A stretch of 64,000 nt of DNA from Asterochloris sp. CNOR1. Lineage: Eukaryota; Chlorophyta; Trebouxiophyceae; Trebouxiales; Trebouxiaceae. The notes below the pieces were generated by a model. The model ran no database searches, had not been told where the DNA came from, and worked only from the letters and a program-made list of their open reading frames with translations. Positions 30,772 through 42,385 of the stretch are shown in pieces (position 1 is the first letter of the stretch; each line of letters starts with the position of its first letter). The position numbers and the translations under genes are program-made. The DNA lies in NCBI GenBank assembly GCA_963969365.1, contig OZ017761.1, forward strand, positions 1,922,001-1,986,000. Direction: 5' to 3'.

Positions 30772-33700
30772 CTACCCAGTGTTGGGGCTCTGAAGCAGGG
30801 CGGCAACTACCTCCTGCAGCCTGCTGTTCCTGGCCCACAGGCCGGAGGGGATGCCCTGCATGAGTTTGGTCCAAAACCAGGCGGGAGACATGGCCTCCTT
30901 CCTGGACACCCCGCGAGGCAGGAGGCAGTTGCAGGCATCCAGCAGGTGCTGCAGCAGGGCGTGCAGCCCCAGGGCGGTGACTGCCTGTTGGTGCAGCTGG
31001 GTCTGCTGCTTGATGGACTGAGCGGGCGGAGGGAGGGCGTTGAGGGCCACAAAGGTGAGGCCATTGCCGAAAAATCTGAGAGTGGCTGTCAAGAGGTAGG
31101 CTGGGGCACCCTGCAGCAGGAGCAGCTCAGTCAAGCTTGATGTGACTCCCCACAGGGCTGCATCTGGCTTCTATCTACATGCTGTGGTTGGACTTTGTGT
31201 GTCGCCCTTTTTGGGCCCTGCTGAGCACATCTCAGACCCAACATGTGATGCTGGCAGCTTATGCCACTAGAGGTCCTCAACTGAGTGTAGTCAAGCACTT
31301 CAGAATTGGAGGGTTCTGAGATGGAGTCTTGCCTTGCGGATGGTCAGGTGTAGCTGGTAGGGAGCACCAGGTGCTGTCAGTGTGACATCGCCAGGCCTCA
31401 GCCCCGCTGCTCGCTGATTGACACTGCTCAGCGCGCGCAGCACGACTGTCACGGGCGCGGCGACGATGCAGAGGGCATCCAGCAGCAGGCGCTCCTCTCC
31501 CAGGTCTGCAGCCCAGGGGACGCAGGCTTATGACCAGTGCACTGCACTTGACTGCTGCTGTGAGTTGGAAGGAGCACTGGGGCCGGCAGGCACTGCAGCG
31601 GGCTGATCACCAGCACATTGAACGTCATCATTGGGTGCTCTCCTGCCAGATCTGCCGGCAGGGGTGAAAGGATTCTGCCAAGATGCTTTGCCGCTTGTCC
31701 GTGTGTATTGACTGGCAGGCTGTCTCACAGGTCTGCAGCAGTTGGTGATGAGATATGGGATCCTAGTGCAACAGCCATGGCAACAGCACTGGCTGGCCAC
31801 AAGCGGGCCCTCTTCCCAGCTCTGCCGACACAGAATCATATTGCTGCAGGTCATGAATGCGAGACATGGTCATGATGGGGGGCGGGGGGCTGCCAGAAAC
31901 GGGGCTGCCGGCTGCCGCCTTGATGCACCGCAGTTCTGCTGGGATCTTCAGAACAGGCGCAGCACATTCAGACAGGCCTGCTGCCTCGGGAGAATTGCCA
32001 TCTGAAGGAGGTCCTCACCCACAAACTGCTGCAGGCTCCGAAGCATGTCAAGGGGCAAATCAGGGTGGCAGTGGATGCGGCAGCCACCCCCCCACTGCCC
32101 ATCAGAGGACCACGAGACCCTCAGCTGGAGATGCGGCTGGCCACCGTCGGCACTGGCCACTGGCAGTGCAGCGCCAGCACCGTCACTGGCAGCATCTGTG
32201 ACTGCAGGCTGCTCCTGGGCTGCCGCCAGCTGAGAGCTGTGCCCATTGGCCAGCCCGTCGACAGCCTCAACATGCCGCCGTTTGGCAGCAGCTGGCCCTG
32301 CATCATACAGTCCCGGACTGCCCTCTGAGCGCTTCCGCTTTGTCAGCTCGTCAACAGGCTCAACATGCCGCCGTTTGGCAGCAGCCGGCCCTCCATCATC
32401 CAAGCCAGGACTGCCCTCCGGCCGCTTGCGCTTGGGCGCGTTTGCTGCGCCGTTCTGCTGGCTGGGGACTATCACAGGGTCAGCCAGAGTCTGCTCGCCA
32501 CCAATCCCCACAGGCCCCAGCTCGCTCGCAGGCGTTGCCCCATCAGGCTCCTTTTTGTGGCCACCTGCCTGCAAGGCCGCCACCCCCGGGTCAGCCTCAG
32601 CCTGCCTGACATCAGGTGCAGCCGCGCCAGGCAGGCCCCCTTGGGACTCCTGTATGGGGTCAATCACAGGTGGGGCCACTGCGTGCTGTGCAGGTGCAGC
32701 AGTGGCTGCTGGCCCGGCCTGCAGCAGCAGCTCCTGCAGCCCGACACGCTGCAGAGCGACCTGGCCCGTCCCTGGCAGGCGGCCCACTGGATCCCGCAGC
32801 GGCAGGCAGAACTCCGCCTGAGGCGGCAGCGCCAGCTGCCTGCCCTCCTGCTGCTCAGCATTGCGCGGCTTGCCCAAAAGATCCTTGCCAGGGTTTCCGG
32901 CAGCGCCTTGCCCATGGGGCTTGACCTTGCCCTGGACAGCCTCAGCGCTCTGAGGCCCATCCTGTGCTGAGGTAGCAGCATGTACGCCTTGGACCAGGCC
33001 GTCCGGCAGGCTGTGCGGTGAGGCCGCTGGCTGCCGCAGCCGCGAAAGCAATCTGGGGCGAACGCGGTACAGCAGAGGGGGGTGCAGGCGCTGCGGCGGG
33101 TGCTGCTGCTGCCAGATGCAGGCCGCCAGGCGCATGCTGCAGATGTGGGCCTGCACCACGTGTCGCTGCAGCGCGGCCAGCAGGGCACCCACGCTGTGCC
33201 CTGCAGGTTGCAGCAAGTGCGCCTGTGACCTCAGGGGTGTGCAGTATATATATGGGGACCAGCAGCATGAGCGGCAGGCAGAGGGCAAGACAGGGCACAC
33301 ATGCATGGCCCAGCATGAACAGCAGGCAGCATCGTGGGAGTTATGCGGACACCCTGCTGCATGAGGCAGGCATGACACCGCTGACTCCTGCCAGCTCTTC
33401 AGCACGATGTTGCCCGGTGAGAGCTGCTGCATGCATGATAGGCTCCAACCGACTCACTGGCATCCAGCGAGGCTGTCACAGACAGGCCATAGCCCTCCAG
33501 CCGGGCCCAAGCCCCAGGAAGCAGCTCCAGTTCTTCAGAGGTGCTCTGCCCCTGCTGAGGTGCCGCCTGTGTGCCCAGCTCTGGACTTCGGCTGCGTTGA
33601 GGCTCAGCGGGAGCCCCCTGCAGGGTGGCTTCCTGTCGCGACCCCAGCTGCGGCAGACTGGCCTCGGTGCCAGGCGCAGCAGAAGGCTCCTGCTGTGGCC

Positions 33701-36700
33701 ACAGCTGGGGCAGCTGGGCCAGGTACTGGCTGCGGAGCTGCAGGCAGAAGCAGCCCTGGGGCTGCGAGGTGCCTGCCTGGGTCCAGTACCTAGTATCATG
33801 GGAGTCTCGAAAGGCTGCCTGGCCTTCAATATGGCCCTGAGCTAGTCGATGTTGACCCCCAGGCTTCGTGTCTGGGGCGGCCCATGCCCCAGACTGACCA
33901 GCATAGGGAGGCGCTACCAGCACCTCGAGGCTGTCGCCAGCAGCATTGGTGCCGGCATGCTCTGCCAGCAGCTGCAGCTGGTGCAGCACTGGGTGGCGCC
34001 GCACCCGCAGCACACGAGTCGGCTGCCCGGACAGGCTCCAGGCGACCTCCTCAGCAAAGGGCACGCCAGTGGCCTGCAGCAGCAAGCACAGGCATTCCTG
34101 ACGCTCTGAAAGCAAGCAAACTCTGGGGAAGTGAGGCAGCTTTGTATTAGCCAGTGGTGCAGGGAGTCTGGCATGGCAGAGAACAGCATGCATGAGGGGA
34201 TATAGGCCTTTGTGCTAATAGCATATAGGCTTTAAGCAGACAACTTGAGATCTAAAACCGAAAGAGTGAGCAAGCAGTAGGACCCGGACGTCATATGGTC
34301 TTTGACCTGCAGCTCAGCCCTGAGGAACTCCAGCAGCAGCAGCTCCCTGCAGCGGCCTGCAGCACGCCGCAGGACCCGCCCGGCAGCAGCTGCTGCGGCG
34401 TCCTTGGGGGCAGCGGCATCTGAGGCAGGCTCCTGCTTGGCTGCTGCAGCCTGCTTGGGGTCAGCAGCATCTGAGGCGGGCTCCTGCTTAACTGCTGCGT
34501 GGCCAGCCCCCGAAGCCTGGGCTGAGGGACCGTTGCCAAGCTCCACAGACTCCTGCTTGACAGCTGCTGGCTGCCTGCGCCCGTTTTGCAGGCTGGGTGG
34601 CGGGGAGGCCTTCCCATGCTCCCCAGTGCTGCTGCCAGCCTCCAGCTGTCTGCCAGCAGCAGTGGTGCTGCCGCTGTCAGCCTCCCGGTGTCTGCCAGCA
34701 GCAGTTGTGGTGCTGCTTGCTGGCCCAGCATGAGACACCTCCACCAGCTTCAGCACCTGCGCAGGGCTGTCAAAGCTTCAGGCGCTGCCCATTTGAACTT
34801 AGTTTCTTACAGCAAGAGGAACGCGGTACATGGTAGATTTGTCAAAGGTGCTGCTATCATGCCGTGTGGTAACCAGAATCTTGACAGCAGCAAAATTGCC
34901 AAGCACAAGGCACATCTGGCAGCAGCCTTACACCTCGCACACACTGCACAAACGCAGCACTCTGTGCCTCACCTGGCGGATGAGCCCTGTGCTGCTGCAG
35001 CCGCACAGCAGGAAGAAGCAACGCCACCCAGGGTCTGACCTCTGCGGCGGCTGGCACAGCAGGCACAGCTTCAGCCCTGCTAGCTGCTGGTGCGCCTGGC
35101 GCCGCAGGGGCTGGCTGGGCCTGCTGCTGAGCCCATGCAGGGGGTGAGATGGAGCGGCGGAGCCACCTCCAGCCTGCTTGGCAGCTGGTGTAGAAGGAGC
35201 GGGGGGACCCATGGCCTGCTTGCCTGCTGGTGCAGCAGCAGATGAGTCCCCCTTTGCCTGCTTGCCTGCTGGTGCAGCAGCCGCTGGGCCCCCCGTTGCC
35301 TGCTTGCCTGCTGGTGGTGCAGCAGATGAGGGGCCGTCTGCGGGTGAGGTGGCGGCCGCATGCACTGGCGGCTGGAGGTTAGGCCCGGTCAGCAGCGGGA
35401 GGGCAGGGAAGGCCAGGAGCATGCAGCGCTGCACGTCGATGCCTTGGGGGCCCAGCTGATGAGCTGCCAGGTATGCCTGCAGGGCACAGGGTGACATCAG
35501 CATTCAGACGACGTTACAGCCAGCAGGGAGTCGCTGTGCTGTAGACCTGGTCTTCATGAGCGGGGTACACAGAGGGTTTGACTTCACAACCTTAGCTTGA
35601 GTTGTCACAACCCTACTGCCAGGGCAGTTAAACCTCTGTCCACTCCTCTTCCGCCACTTTGGGACTGCCTCCAAATCTTAGAAGCGGTTGTCCATCGCCC
35701 GCTTGAGAGCACGACCCAGGCTTCCGCCAAAGAGGCTCACCAGGATATGTCCCAGCAGAGGACTCTGCATTGAGCCCTTACTCAGGAGGAGACTTTGACA
35801 GAACATCCTGCCCTTCTGTCTGCATTGGACCGACGCAACTGGTTTTTTCAAGCCCCCACTGGTGCGCTGCAGAGCACCCAGACGCGACATTCCGCCTCCA
35901 GTGCACCTCTTCGTGGTTGTGCAGACCACACATGCGCAACTTGCAGCCTTTTGGAGCCCTACCAGAGGCAGAGCCTCGGGCACAAGACGGGGTTCATGGT
36001 TTGGGGGTTTTGGAGACCTACCAGGAGCAGAGCCTTGGGCACAGGGCCTGGCCACAGGCCAAGGGGCTCCCCTGCGGCCGCCACAGCAGCCGCATGCGCA
36101 CGCTTCTGAAGCTGCTGGAGCAGGGCGACCACCCTCTTGGCCACTGCTGCCAGGCAGGCACGCCCCCTGGAGCCGTGGAAGGGGTCCACAGCCTGTGCCA
36201 CAAAGTCGCGCTGCAGCTGCTGCACAGTCAGGCCCGCCTGCAGGGCAGCGAGCGTGCCTGTCATGCTGGTGCCCATCGACTTCCAAAGTCGTTCTGAGTA
36301 ACAACATGATGACTGGCAGGCACCAAGGTTGCTGCTGTCTGGAGCCCCCTGGTGGGCCAGAAGTGCTCAGCGGAAAGGTATGTTAGCTGTGCCAGACTCC
36401 TGTGGCTTGGAAGGTGGCGAAGGGCGCATGGGACCAGGAGCAAGTGCCACAAGCTGCATGGCTCATGGCAGTGTTGGAGAGCAGCTAACCCCAAATGCAG
36501 CAGGGGCTTGCCTGTCGGATCCAGGCAGCTGTCTGCCCATCTGAATCCAAGCCTGCTGCTGGGTGTAGCATCAGGAGGCCAGTCTGCAGCTGTACCGAGA
36601 CCTGCACAGCAGCCAGCAGCTGTCAGGGACAGCCAGAGAGGTGATGGCGGCCTTGCTTGAGGCTGGGAGATGCAGCAGCACTGTAGCAGGCATCCTGTGG

Positions 36701-39700
36701 GCTTCCTTGACCCAAGAGTGAGGGACATGTCATCCCAGCCTGGTACATCATCCCAGACATGATGATTGCAACCGGCTTGCTAGGTGTGCAGCGTGCAGCG
36801 TGATAAGGCTGACTGACATCCAGTAAGGCGCTGCTTCAGAGAGTTCAGGCAGCCTCACCTCCAACAGATCATCGCTGCCCAGTGCAAGCAGCAAGGACTG
36901 GTCTTGAGACTTCAACTGCCTTGCAGTAACTCTCAACTGCAGTGCAGCGGCGACTGGGAGCCGCTGCAGCTGCTGCCGCAGCTCAGCTGTAGAGCAGGTA
37001 GCCATTCAATCAGCAGCATTGCCGGGCACAAAGGCAGAATCTGTAAGCTGTCCAAGGAGCACATGTACATTGGCAGGCGGTCCAAAGTGTGCCTGGACAG
37101 ACCGACTTGACAGCAACGGAAGCCCTCCTGGACAGTCACGCACAGAGGGCTGTGCAGGACATTCTTCAGCCGCGTATGCTGACCACAGCGTCTAGTAAGA
37201 TACTAAGCATGCAACGCAGATTGACCTCTGCAGACGCTCCAACATGGCAGCGCCAGCGATCTGAATGAGGTCAAGCCGAGGGCCCTGCAGGTGCTCACCC
37301 AGATGCAACAACAACACTTGCACATTGTTGAGTCGTGCAGACCCTTTTGGAACGGCTCACCCAGCTGGATGGCAGCATCGCGGTGCACAGTGCGCTCCAG
37401 CAGCGCCTGAGCATCCCCAGGCCAGGGGTCCAGGTACAGTGCCTCGAAGCTGCCACTGGACGCCTCTGTGCTCTCAGGTTGTGAAGCCCACGCGGGCAGC
37501 TGAGGCACTGTTGCAGCTGCCACGTCGCCAACCTGGGAGGACTGCCCCACCTCCACTGCAGGGGGCTTCTGCACGGGAAGGGTGCCCAGCCCGGCAGGCA
37601 CAGCTTCAGCAGCGCTGTCAGGTGGCACTGACGCAACTTGGAGCCAGTAAGAGCATCTGCACGAGCAAGAAGGAGTGTGTCAGCTCCAGGTTGGTTTGTT
37701 CAGCTGTCAGCTCCATGAAGATTGGTGCAGACCTGCTGCAAGCAGTCAAGACTATGTCGGTTGGCACCCCAGCGGCAGTGCAGGTGTGTGCAAGTCACCT
37801 CTGAGAGCAAGTTGCTCGCATTCACACTCAAAGTCATCATTCTGCAGCTTGCCAGGCAAACATCATGCCACAGATTCCAGGCTCATGCCATGTCCCGCCA
37901 GCCAAAATTTGGACAATCACTCGATGGACAAAGCTGTGCGGTGCTGCCCAACCCCCTACCTCTGATATGGACGCCTGAAGCACTACACTTCCTTGCATGG
38001 GCCTCAGCTACACAGACTGGCCTAAACTTACCAAGACATGGCACTGTTGTCCCCTCCTGACGTGATGCTTCTGCTGGAGACACTTGATGCACTCAGCCAG
38101 AGCCCCTCGCCTGTCCTGCAGAAAGCCATGTCGTGGACAACCCTCCTGACCTGATGCCTCCCCCGAGAACACTGGATGCGTTCAGCTTAAGCTTGTCCTT
38201 CCAGGGGCCCTCCTCTCGCAGGCGCCTGAAGTCCTGGTGCAGCTCATGAAGCAGCAGCTTGCAGGCAGCATCGCTCAGGACATTGTGCATCAGCTGCAGT
38301 GGCGCTGGTGGCGCTGGGGCCTGCTGAGCCCCTGGGGGCTGCTCGAGGCGGGCACCGGAGGCAGTGATGCTACTGCTGCGTGCTGGGGCACCTGCCGGCT
38401 GCGAAGAGCTGCTGGGACCTGGACCGTGGGCTGATCCAACAGCCGGCAACGGCGCGGCTTCAGGCTCCCCTGCAGCGCATGGCCTGCTTTTGAGGCAGAG
38501 TGTGGTCCTTGACGCCCTTGCCTTCACCAAGAAAGCCACTACCATTTCACCAACAGAAGCAGAACCAACAAAGGACCACAGCTGCTTGGCTGCTGGCTGT
38601 ACCATCCTGCAATGTAGCAAGTGCAACAGACCTTCATATGCCCCTCGACCAGCCTGCACTTGATGAGGCTGCCAGGCACTGTCCTTCACATTCGTCAGAG
38701 CACCTGTAGCGCTACTGCTGACTCAGGGGTCTTCTGAGACAGCTACGCACCCTCGCATGCAGGTCTCCACAAATGAGCACATGTAGCTGCCCGCAGAGGG
38801 CACAGTGCAAGCCAACATCTGCTTGCCTGCCGCCCGTTTGTCTGCATGTCAGCAACAGAACCTTCCACTGGCGCCCTGCCCTTGAGTGAGAATATGTAAA
38901 TCAACCAGGAAGGCACTTATGCCTGCAAGCTTTCCTTTCTGTTTGCCCCACCTGTCTGCATGGCAGTATCCACAACTGCTGCTGGTGCCTTGCCCTTGTC
39001 AGCACGCCTCTGCTGGGCAGCCTGGCCCCCTCCATCAGCGCCAGACACTTCCTTGGAAAAGTCAGCTGCTCCAGATCTGCCTGCTCTGTGCTGAGCCACC
39101 GCATCCGCGGCTAGCCACATCTGCTCTTCCAGCTGCTGTTGAAGGAACGCTGTCTGGTCTGCACTGAGTGCACTGCCGTGCACAAGTTCTGCAGGGGAAG
39201 GACCCTCAACAGCTTCAGTGCTGTGCACACATGACAGGGTGAAGCCCTCAAATTGTGCCAAGGACCATCATGCAGACAGATCAGCCTGCTCGAGACTCAG
39301 CAACCATTGCGCACAAGCCCTGCAGTGGCGGAGGGCAGCTGCGCAGGCTTGACTGGCACTCAGCAGCCCTTGAATGCAAACTCAGGGCATTGCAGTTGAC
39401 GCATGTTCAAACCCCTGGCAACTTCACAGATCTGCCTCTGCCTGCGATGCGATTCTGGCTGCCTGCCCATGTTGAACTTCCAGGCACAGCCATGCCTGGG
39501 CCAGTTGAATCCATTGCCAGCAAGGACCAAGCCCCTTGCAATGCAACTGCTGCAGCCCGTGACTGCACCTGGCAACAGCTCAAAGCTGATCAGGCGCCAA
39601 CGCCAGTGCCCTGGGTCCCGATGCCGAGCCCTGGGGCGTCTGTTGGGCCGCGGATGCGACTGGTCCGCCTCCTGGTGCTGGGACTGCCCAGCAGCACCGG

Positions 39701-41656
39701 CAGCACCTCCCTCTTGCCCAGCTGGGCCCGCCAGCAAAGCCTTCTGCTTAGCATCGCCGGGCTGCTGCTGCTGGGGCTGCTGCTGTGCAGCTGAGGCCTG
39801 CTCCCCTTCTGGCGCCTCCGCCAGGGTGAGCTTGGCTGTGTAGCGGTGCTCGGCCTGCAGAACCACGCTGGCCGCCTCCACGCAGCGCAGCTTTTGCCCT
39901 ACAGGCAGCCTCTCCTGCGGGCAGCAACACGGCATCTCAACAGCCATGCCACCTGCCTCTGCATGCAGCTGTTGCTGGCAAGGCACTTCAGCTACAAGCG
40001 CAATGCTGGAGCTCGGCTGCCTGCAGTCCCTGATTGGCAGCAGCTTAATGTTCAAATGTGCAGCCTCCACATGGAAGACAAAAGGAGATGTGTGCGGTTG
40101 AGCCCACCTGCACCAGCTTGCTGCGGATGAGCTGGTTCACGCTCTGCACAGCCTGCTCCCGCTCCCTGGCGCTAGGCTCCTGCTGTGACCGAAGGTCTGA
40201 AATAACCTTTGGCAGCAGGTTGTAGCTCCCTGCAGCGCATGTGATGAGCAGGCTATCTTGCTTTGGTGTTCCTTTGCTGGCAACTGGCGAGCTCCTTCTA
40301 CCAGATACAGCAATTCAGACTAGTGTCAGGCGTATGCAAGGAGTACCACGCTTGACCACACAGCACAACCGAGGATGGTGTGCCTCAGCTGCCAATCATG
40401 TCCCGCAGCTATAAGCGCTGCGATTCACTTGCTCATCGCTCACTCGTGAGTGGCCTTAAAACCCCAGCTAGACAATTACATGCCACCATAACGCTGCGTG
40501 GTGAACCTACCTTGCTGCAGCACATGTCTGGCAGTCCAGACGTCATGGTGCGGGGTGCCACTGGCGTTGAGCTCGCCCCAGAGATGGAACAGGTGGTCTG
40601 CAGCATCCCGCAGTGCCTCAGGGTGCACGCTGGCGCCGTGCACAGCCCGTCCAAGAGCTCTGGTCGCCTTTGCCTGCAGGAGGTGACACAGCAATTGGAT
40701 TTGGCCGAGTGAGGTTTGACATTGCTTTGCCTGAAGTGCATCAGGATGCATGCCTGTGCTGTGCACAGCGCTTCCCAGAGCTCTTGCTGCCATGGGCCTG
40801 CAGGAGGCCAAAGCAGCAGTTGGGTCCAGCTGTGTGAGACTTGACATTGTGCTGCCTGCACTGCACAAGAATGCACACCGGCGCTCTGCACAGTCCTGCC
40901 CAGAGCACTTGTTGCCTGCAGGAGGCCACGCAGCAGTTGGGTCTGGCTGGGTCAAAATTGACGCAGTCTTGCACCAACACTGCTGGTGAGTGCAAAGGCT
41001 GGACAGCACAGCATCCCCTGATGTTGAGTTAGCCTGGTCACTTCGGCGGCGCTGCCTGTTCGCATCTCACAGCCAGCGAGCCCGGTGCGCATGCTACAGT
41101 GTGCCTCACATGAAGGCAGACATATCCAAAGTTGGACAAATGTCATTTCATGTGTTGGAACACACCTTGAGGCTCCACTCCACCAGCAACTGCAGCCGCA
41201 GCAGCTTTTGATGTGCTGCATGCAACTCCTGTAGGAGGGTCTGCCGCCTGCAGCACATGTGAGCGGCAGTGCCTCAGCGAATCTGCCTGTAATAGCAGTG
41301 CATCTGACAGAGCCTGAAGCCCCTCGAGCTATGCCAGCCTCGGATGGGAAAGCTGTCAGAACACCTTGACATTTGGGCACATGCTCCATGCCATGCCAAG
41401 GGAAGCTCACAATAATGCATTGTACTAGCCGGACGAGATGACCTTCAGCAGCCAGATCTGAGATGAAGATTGCAGCGTCCCCTCTCGGCCCAGGTGATCA
41501 TGCTGCCATCAAAAGTGGCGCACAGTTACTCCCCTACCTTGTGTGTGGGGGCCCATCGTGCCCGGCTGCCTCTGTCAGGCCCCTGTAGGAGGACTCAACC
41601 ACATTCTCAGTGAGCTGCCGCAGGCTGATCAGCTGAAAGGCAGATGCCTCAGCCAT
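30772..41656 (-). CDS. MED14: Mediator complex subunit 14
   Basis: MED14 is the backbone subunit linking the Mediator head, middle and tail in the nucleus. Six N-terminal exons keep one frame: 41656-41538 (ATG), 41247-41166, 40673-40511, 40229-40108, 39914-39569 and 39188-38952. They show ISLRQLTENVVESSYRG, then HQKLLRLQLLVEWSLK (the conserved bundle seen as RFVRLLVLVKW elsewhere), ADHLFHLWGELN, GSYNLLPKVI with LIRSKLVQ, and HRYTAKLTL leading to HWRWRLISFELL, as in family members. Further likely exons: 38469-38173, about 37,640-37,350 (YWLQVASV, LLERTVHRDAAIQL), segments at 37.0-33.4 kb, 33200 to about 31,960, 31505-31333 (GC donor) and 31110-30772. Middle exon borders are approximate. The protein is long and rich in Ala/Gln/Pro linkers, with VKQE repeats and a duplicated KRKR...AKRRHVE basic motif. 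The 3' end was copied into units 1 and 2. Confidence 0.85.
32256..32440 (-). repeat. In-frame duplication of a basic, NLS-like segment in MED14
   Basis: Two copies of about 95 bp lie head to tail inside the large MED14 exon. Each encodes KRKR(P/S)EGSPGL, then GPAAAKRRHVE and an acidic VDE/VDG ending. The KRKR and AKRR clusters look like a bipartite nuclear localisation signal. The copies differ at several positions. Confidence 0.85.
34232..34760 (-). other. MED14 low-complexity segment with VKQE motifs
   Basis: The minus-strand frame here encodes Ala-rich sequence with AVKQESVE, AVKQEPASDAA and AAKQEPASDAA, in repeats of about 60 bp. VKQE fits the SUMO-acceptor consensus (hydrophobic-K-x-E). 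The region ends in a basic, Leu-rich helix (RELLLLEFLRAELQ), the only part that looks folded. Whether it is all exon is uncertain. Confidence 0.5.
35165..35350 (-). repeat. PAGKQA coding repeat in MED14
   Basis: Four copies of a roughly 48-54 bp unit encode A(P)PAGKQA followed by (T/K/M)G and an Ala/Pro/Ser filler; a diverged fifth reads PAAKQAGG. All are in the same minus-strand frame. Confidence 0.75.
40660..40990 (-). repeat. Triplicated intron-exon boundary before MED14 exon 3
   Basis: Three units begin with CCTCCTGCAG (or CTCCTGCAG) near 40,920, 40,804 and 40,680 (minus strand). They continue through an (A/G)AGCTCT(G/T)GG or equivalent block and GCTGTGCA(C/G) into GTGCA. Spacing is about 116-125 bp. 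Only the last copy, joined at 40673, continues into the conserved ADHLFHLWGEL codons in frame. The two upstream copies retain the acceptor and a diverged exon start. Confidence 0.85.
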
Positions 41657-42385
41657 CCGCACTCCTTGCAGATGCTGGCTGGGTCCTGATGCAGCTGGAG
41701 GTGGATTTTGTCATGTGACATCCCTCTTTTCGCTGTACGCATTCTCGGTGCACATTCTGCCTGCTGCTTCCAGCAGAAACCGACTGTGAAGCTGGGATGA
41801 TTGCAGGATGGCAGACACCATCAAGCTGCTCAATTTGCAGCATAGACATTCTCCATTCCCGTTCTTGGGAGACCTGCTGAAACAGCAAGTTCTGAGGAGA
41901 TCCATCAGAGACAGCGAGGCGTCCTTGCACAAGCACCACTCATGGTGAGCTACTCTGCTGAGCGAGTGCTGCAAGGTGGAAGCAATGTGCCAATTGGCAG
42001 CATGCTCTGCATTTGAGAGCGGCTTATCTCAATCTCTCAGCACCTGGGATACCTCAGTGGCTGCCAGACACATGCAGGAGGCTTCCTGCAGGCAATCTGG
42101 ACAGGCAACATGGCCATGTTGCCATCCCTGCGCAGCTGCTATTCACTGCTGCTGTGCAGGCAAATAGCAAGGGGGTTGTGGGAAGCGATTAGCAAGGGGT
42201 TATGAGGAAACAAAACAAGCAGGCTCATGGTTTCTTTCGCCTCCCTGGGAGACCTCGTAGCCATCAATGCTTGCTTCATGGCTCTCTCTCACATCCATCA
42301 ATCACACTGCAGGGGAGACTCTTGAGGCACACCTGCCTTGCAGTCTGGCATCTCAGCCGGGCTGCCCCAACACAGCTAGCCAACC
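41657..42385. promoter_or_regulatory. Shared divergent promoter region of MED14 and SWC4/DMAP1
   Basis: About 730 bp separate the MED14 ATG (41656, minus) from the DMAP1 ATG (42386, plus). No protein-coding signal is convincing here, and no clear TATA box is seen. The head-to-head arrangement implies a bidirectional promoter or two abutting ones. Confidence 0.5.

Larger units (their letters stand above)
12180..32140. repeat. Segmental tandem triplication: aldo-keto reductase plus MED14 tail
   Basis: Three units are visible: about 12,190-17,885, about 18,400-25,354 and about 25,510-32,136. Each holds a 12-exon plus-strand aldo-keto reductase followed by minus-strand sequence matching the end of MED14. 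The match covers one terminal exon in unit 1, roughly 1.4 kb in unit 2, and the start of the complete MED14 gene in unit 3. Exon lengths are almost identical between units and introns also align. The simplest reading is that MED14 was originally single and its 3' end was carried along each time the reductase duplicated. Confidence 0.88.

Noticed and set aside
33241-33255. GCAGTATATATATGGGG as a TATA box
   Set aside because: It sits inside a MED14 intron, with no gene start on either strand at a suitable distance.
31948-33432. A single 494-codon minus-strand open frame as a complete gene
   Set aside because: It lacks a convincing start (its 5' part reads through intron-like sequence before the acceptor at 33200) and its tail is homologous to the MED14 fragment in unit 2. 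It is treated as the large MED14 exon.
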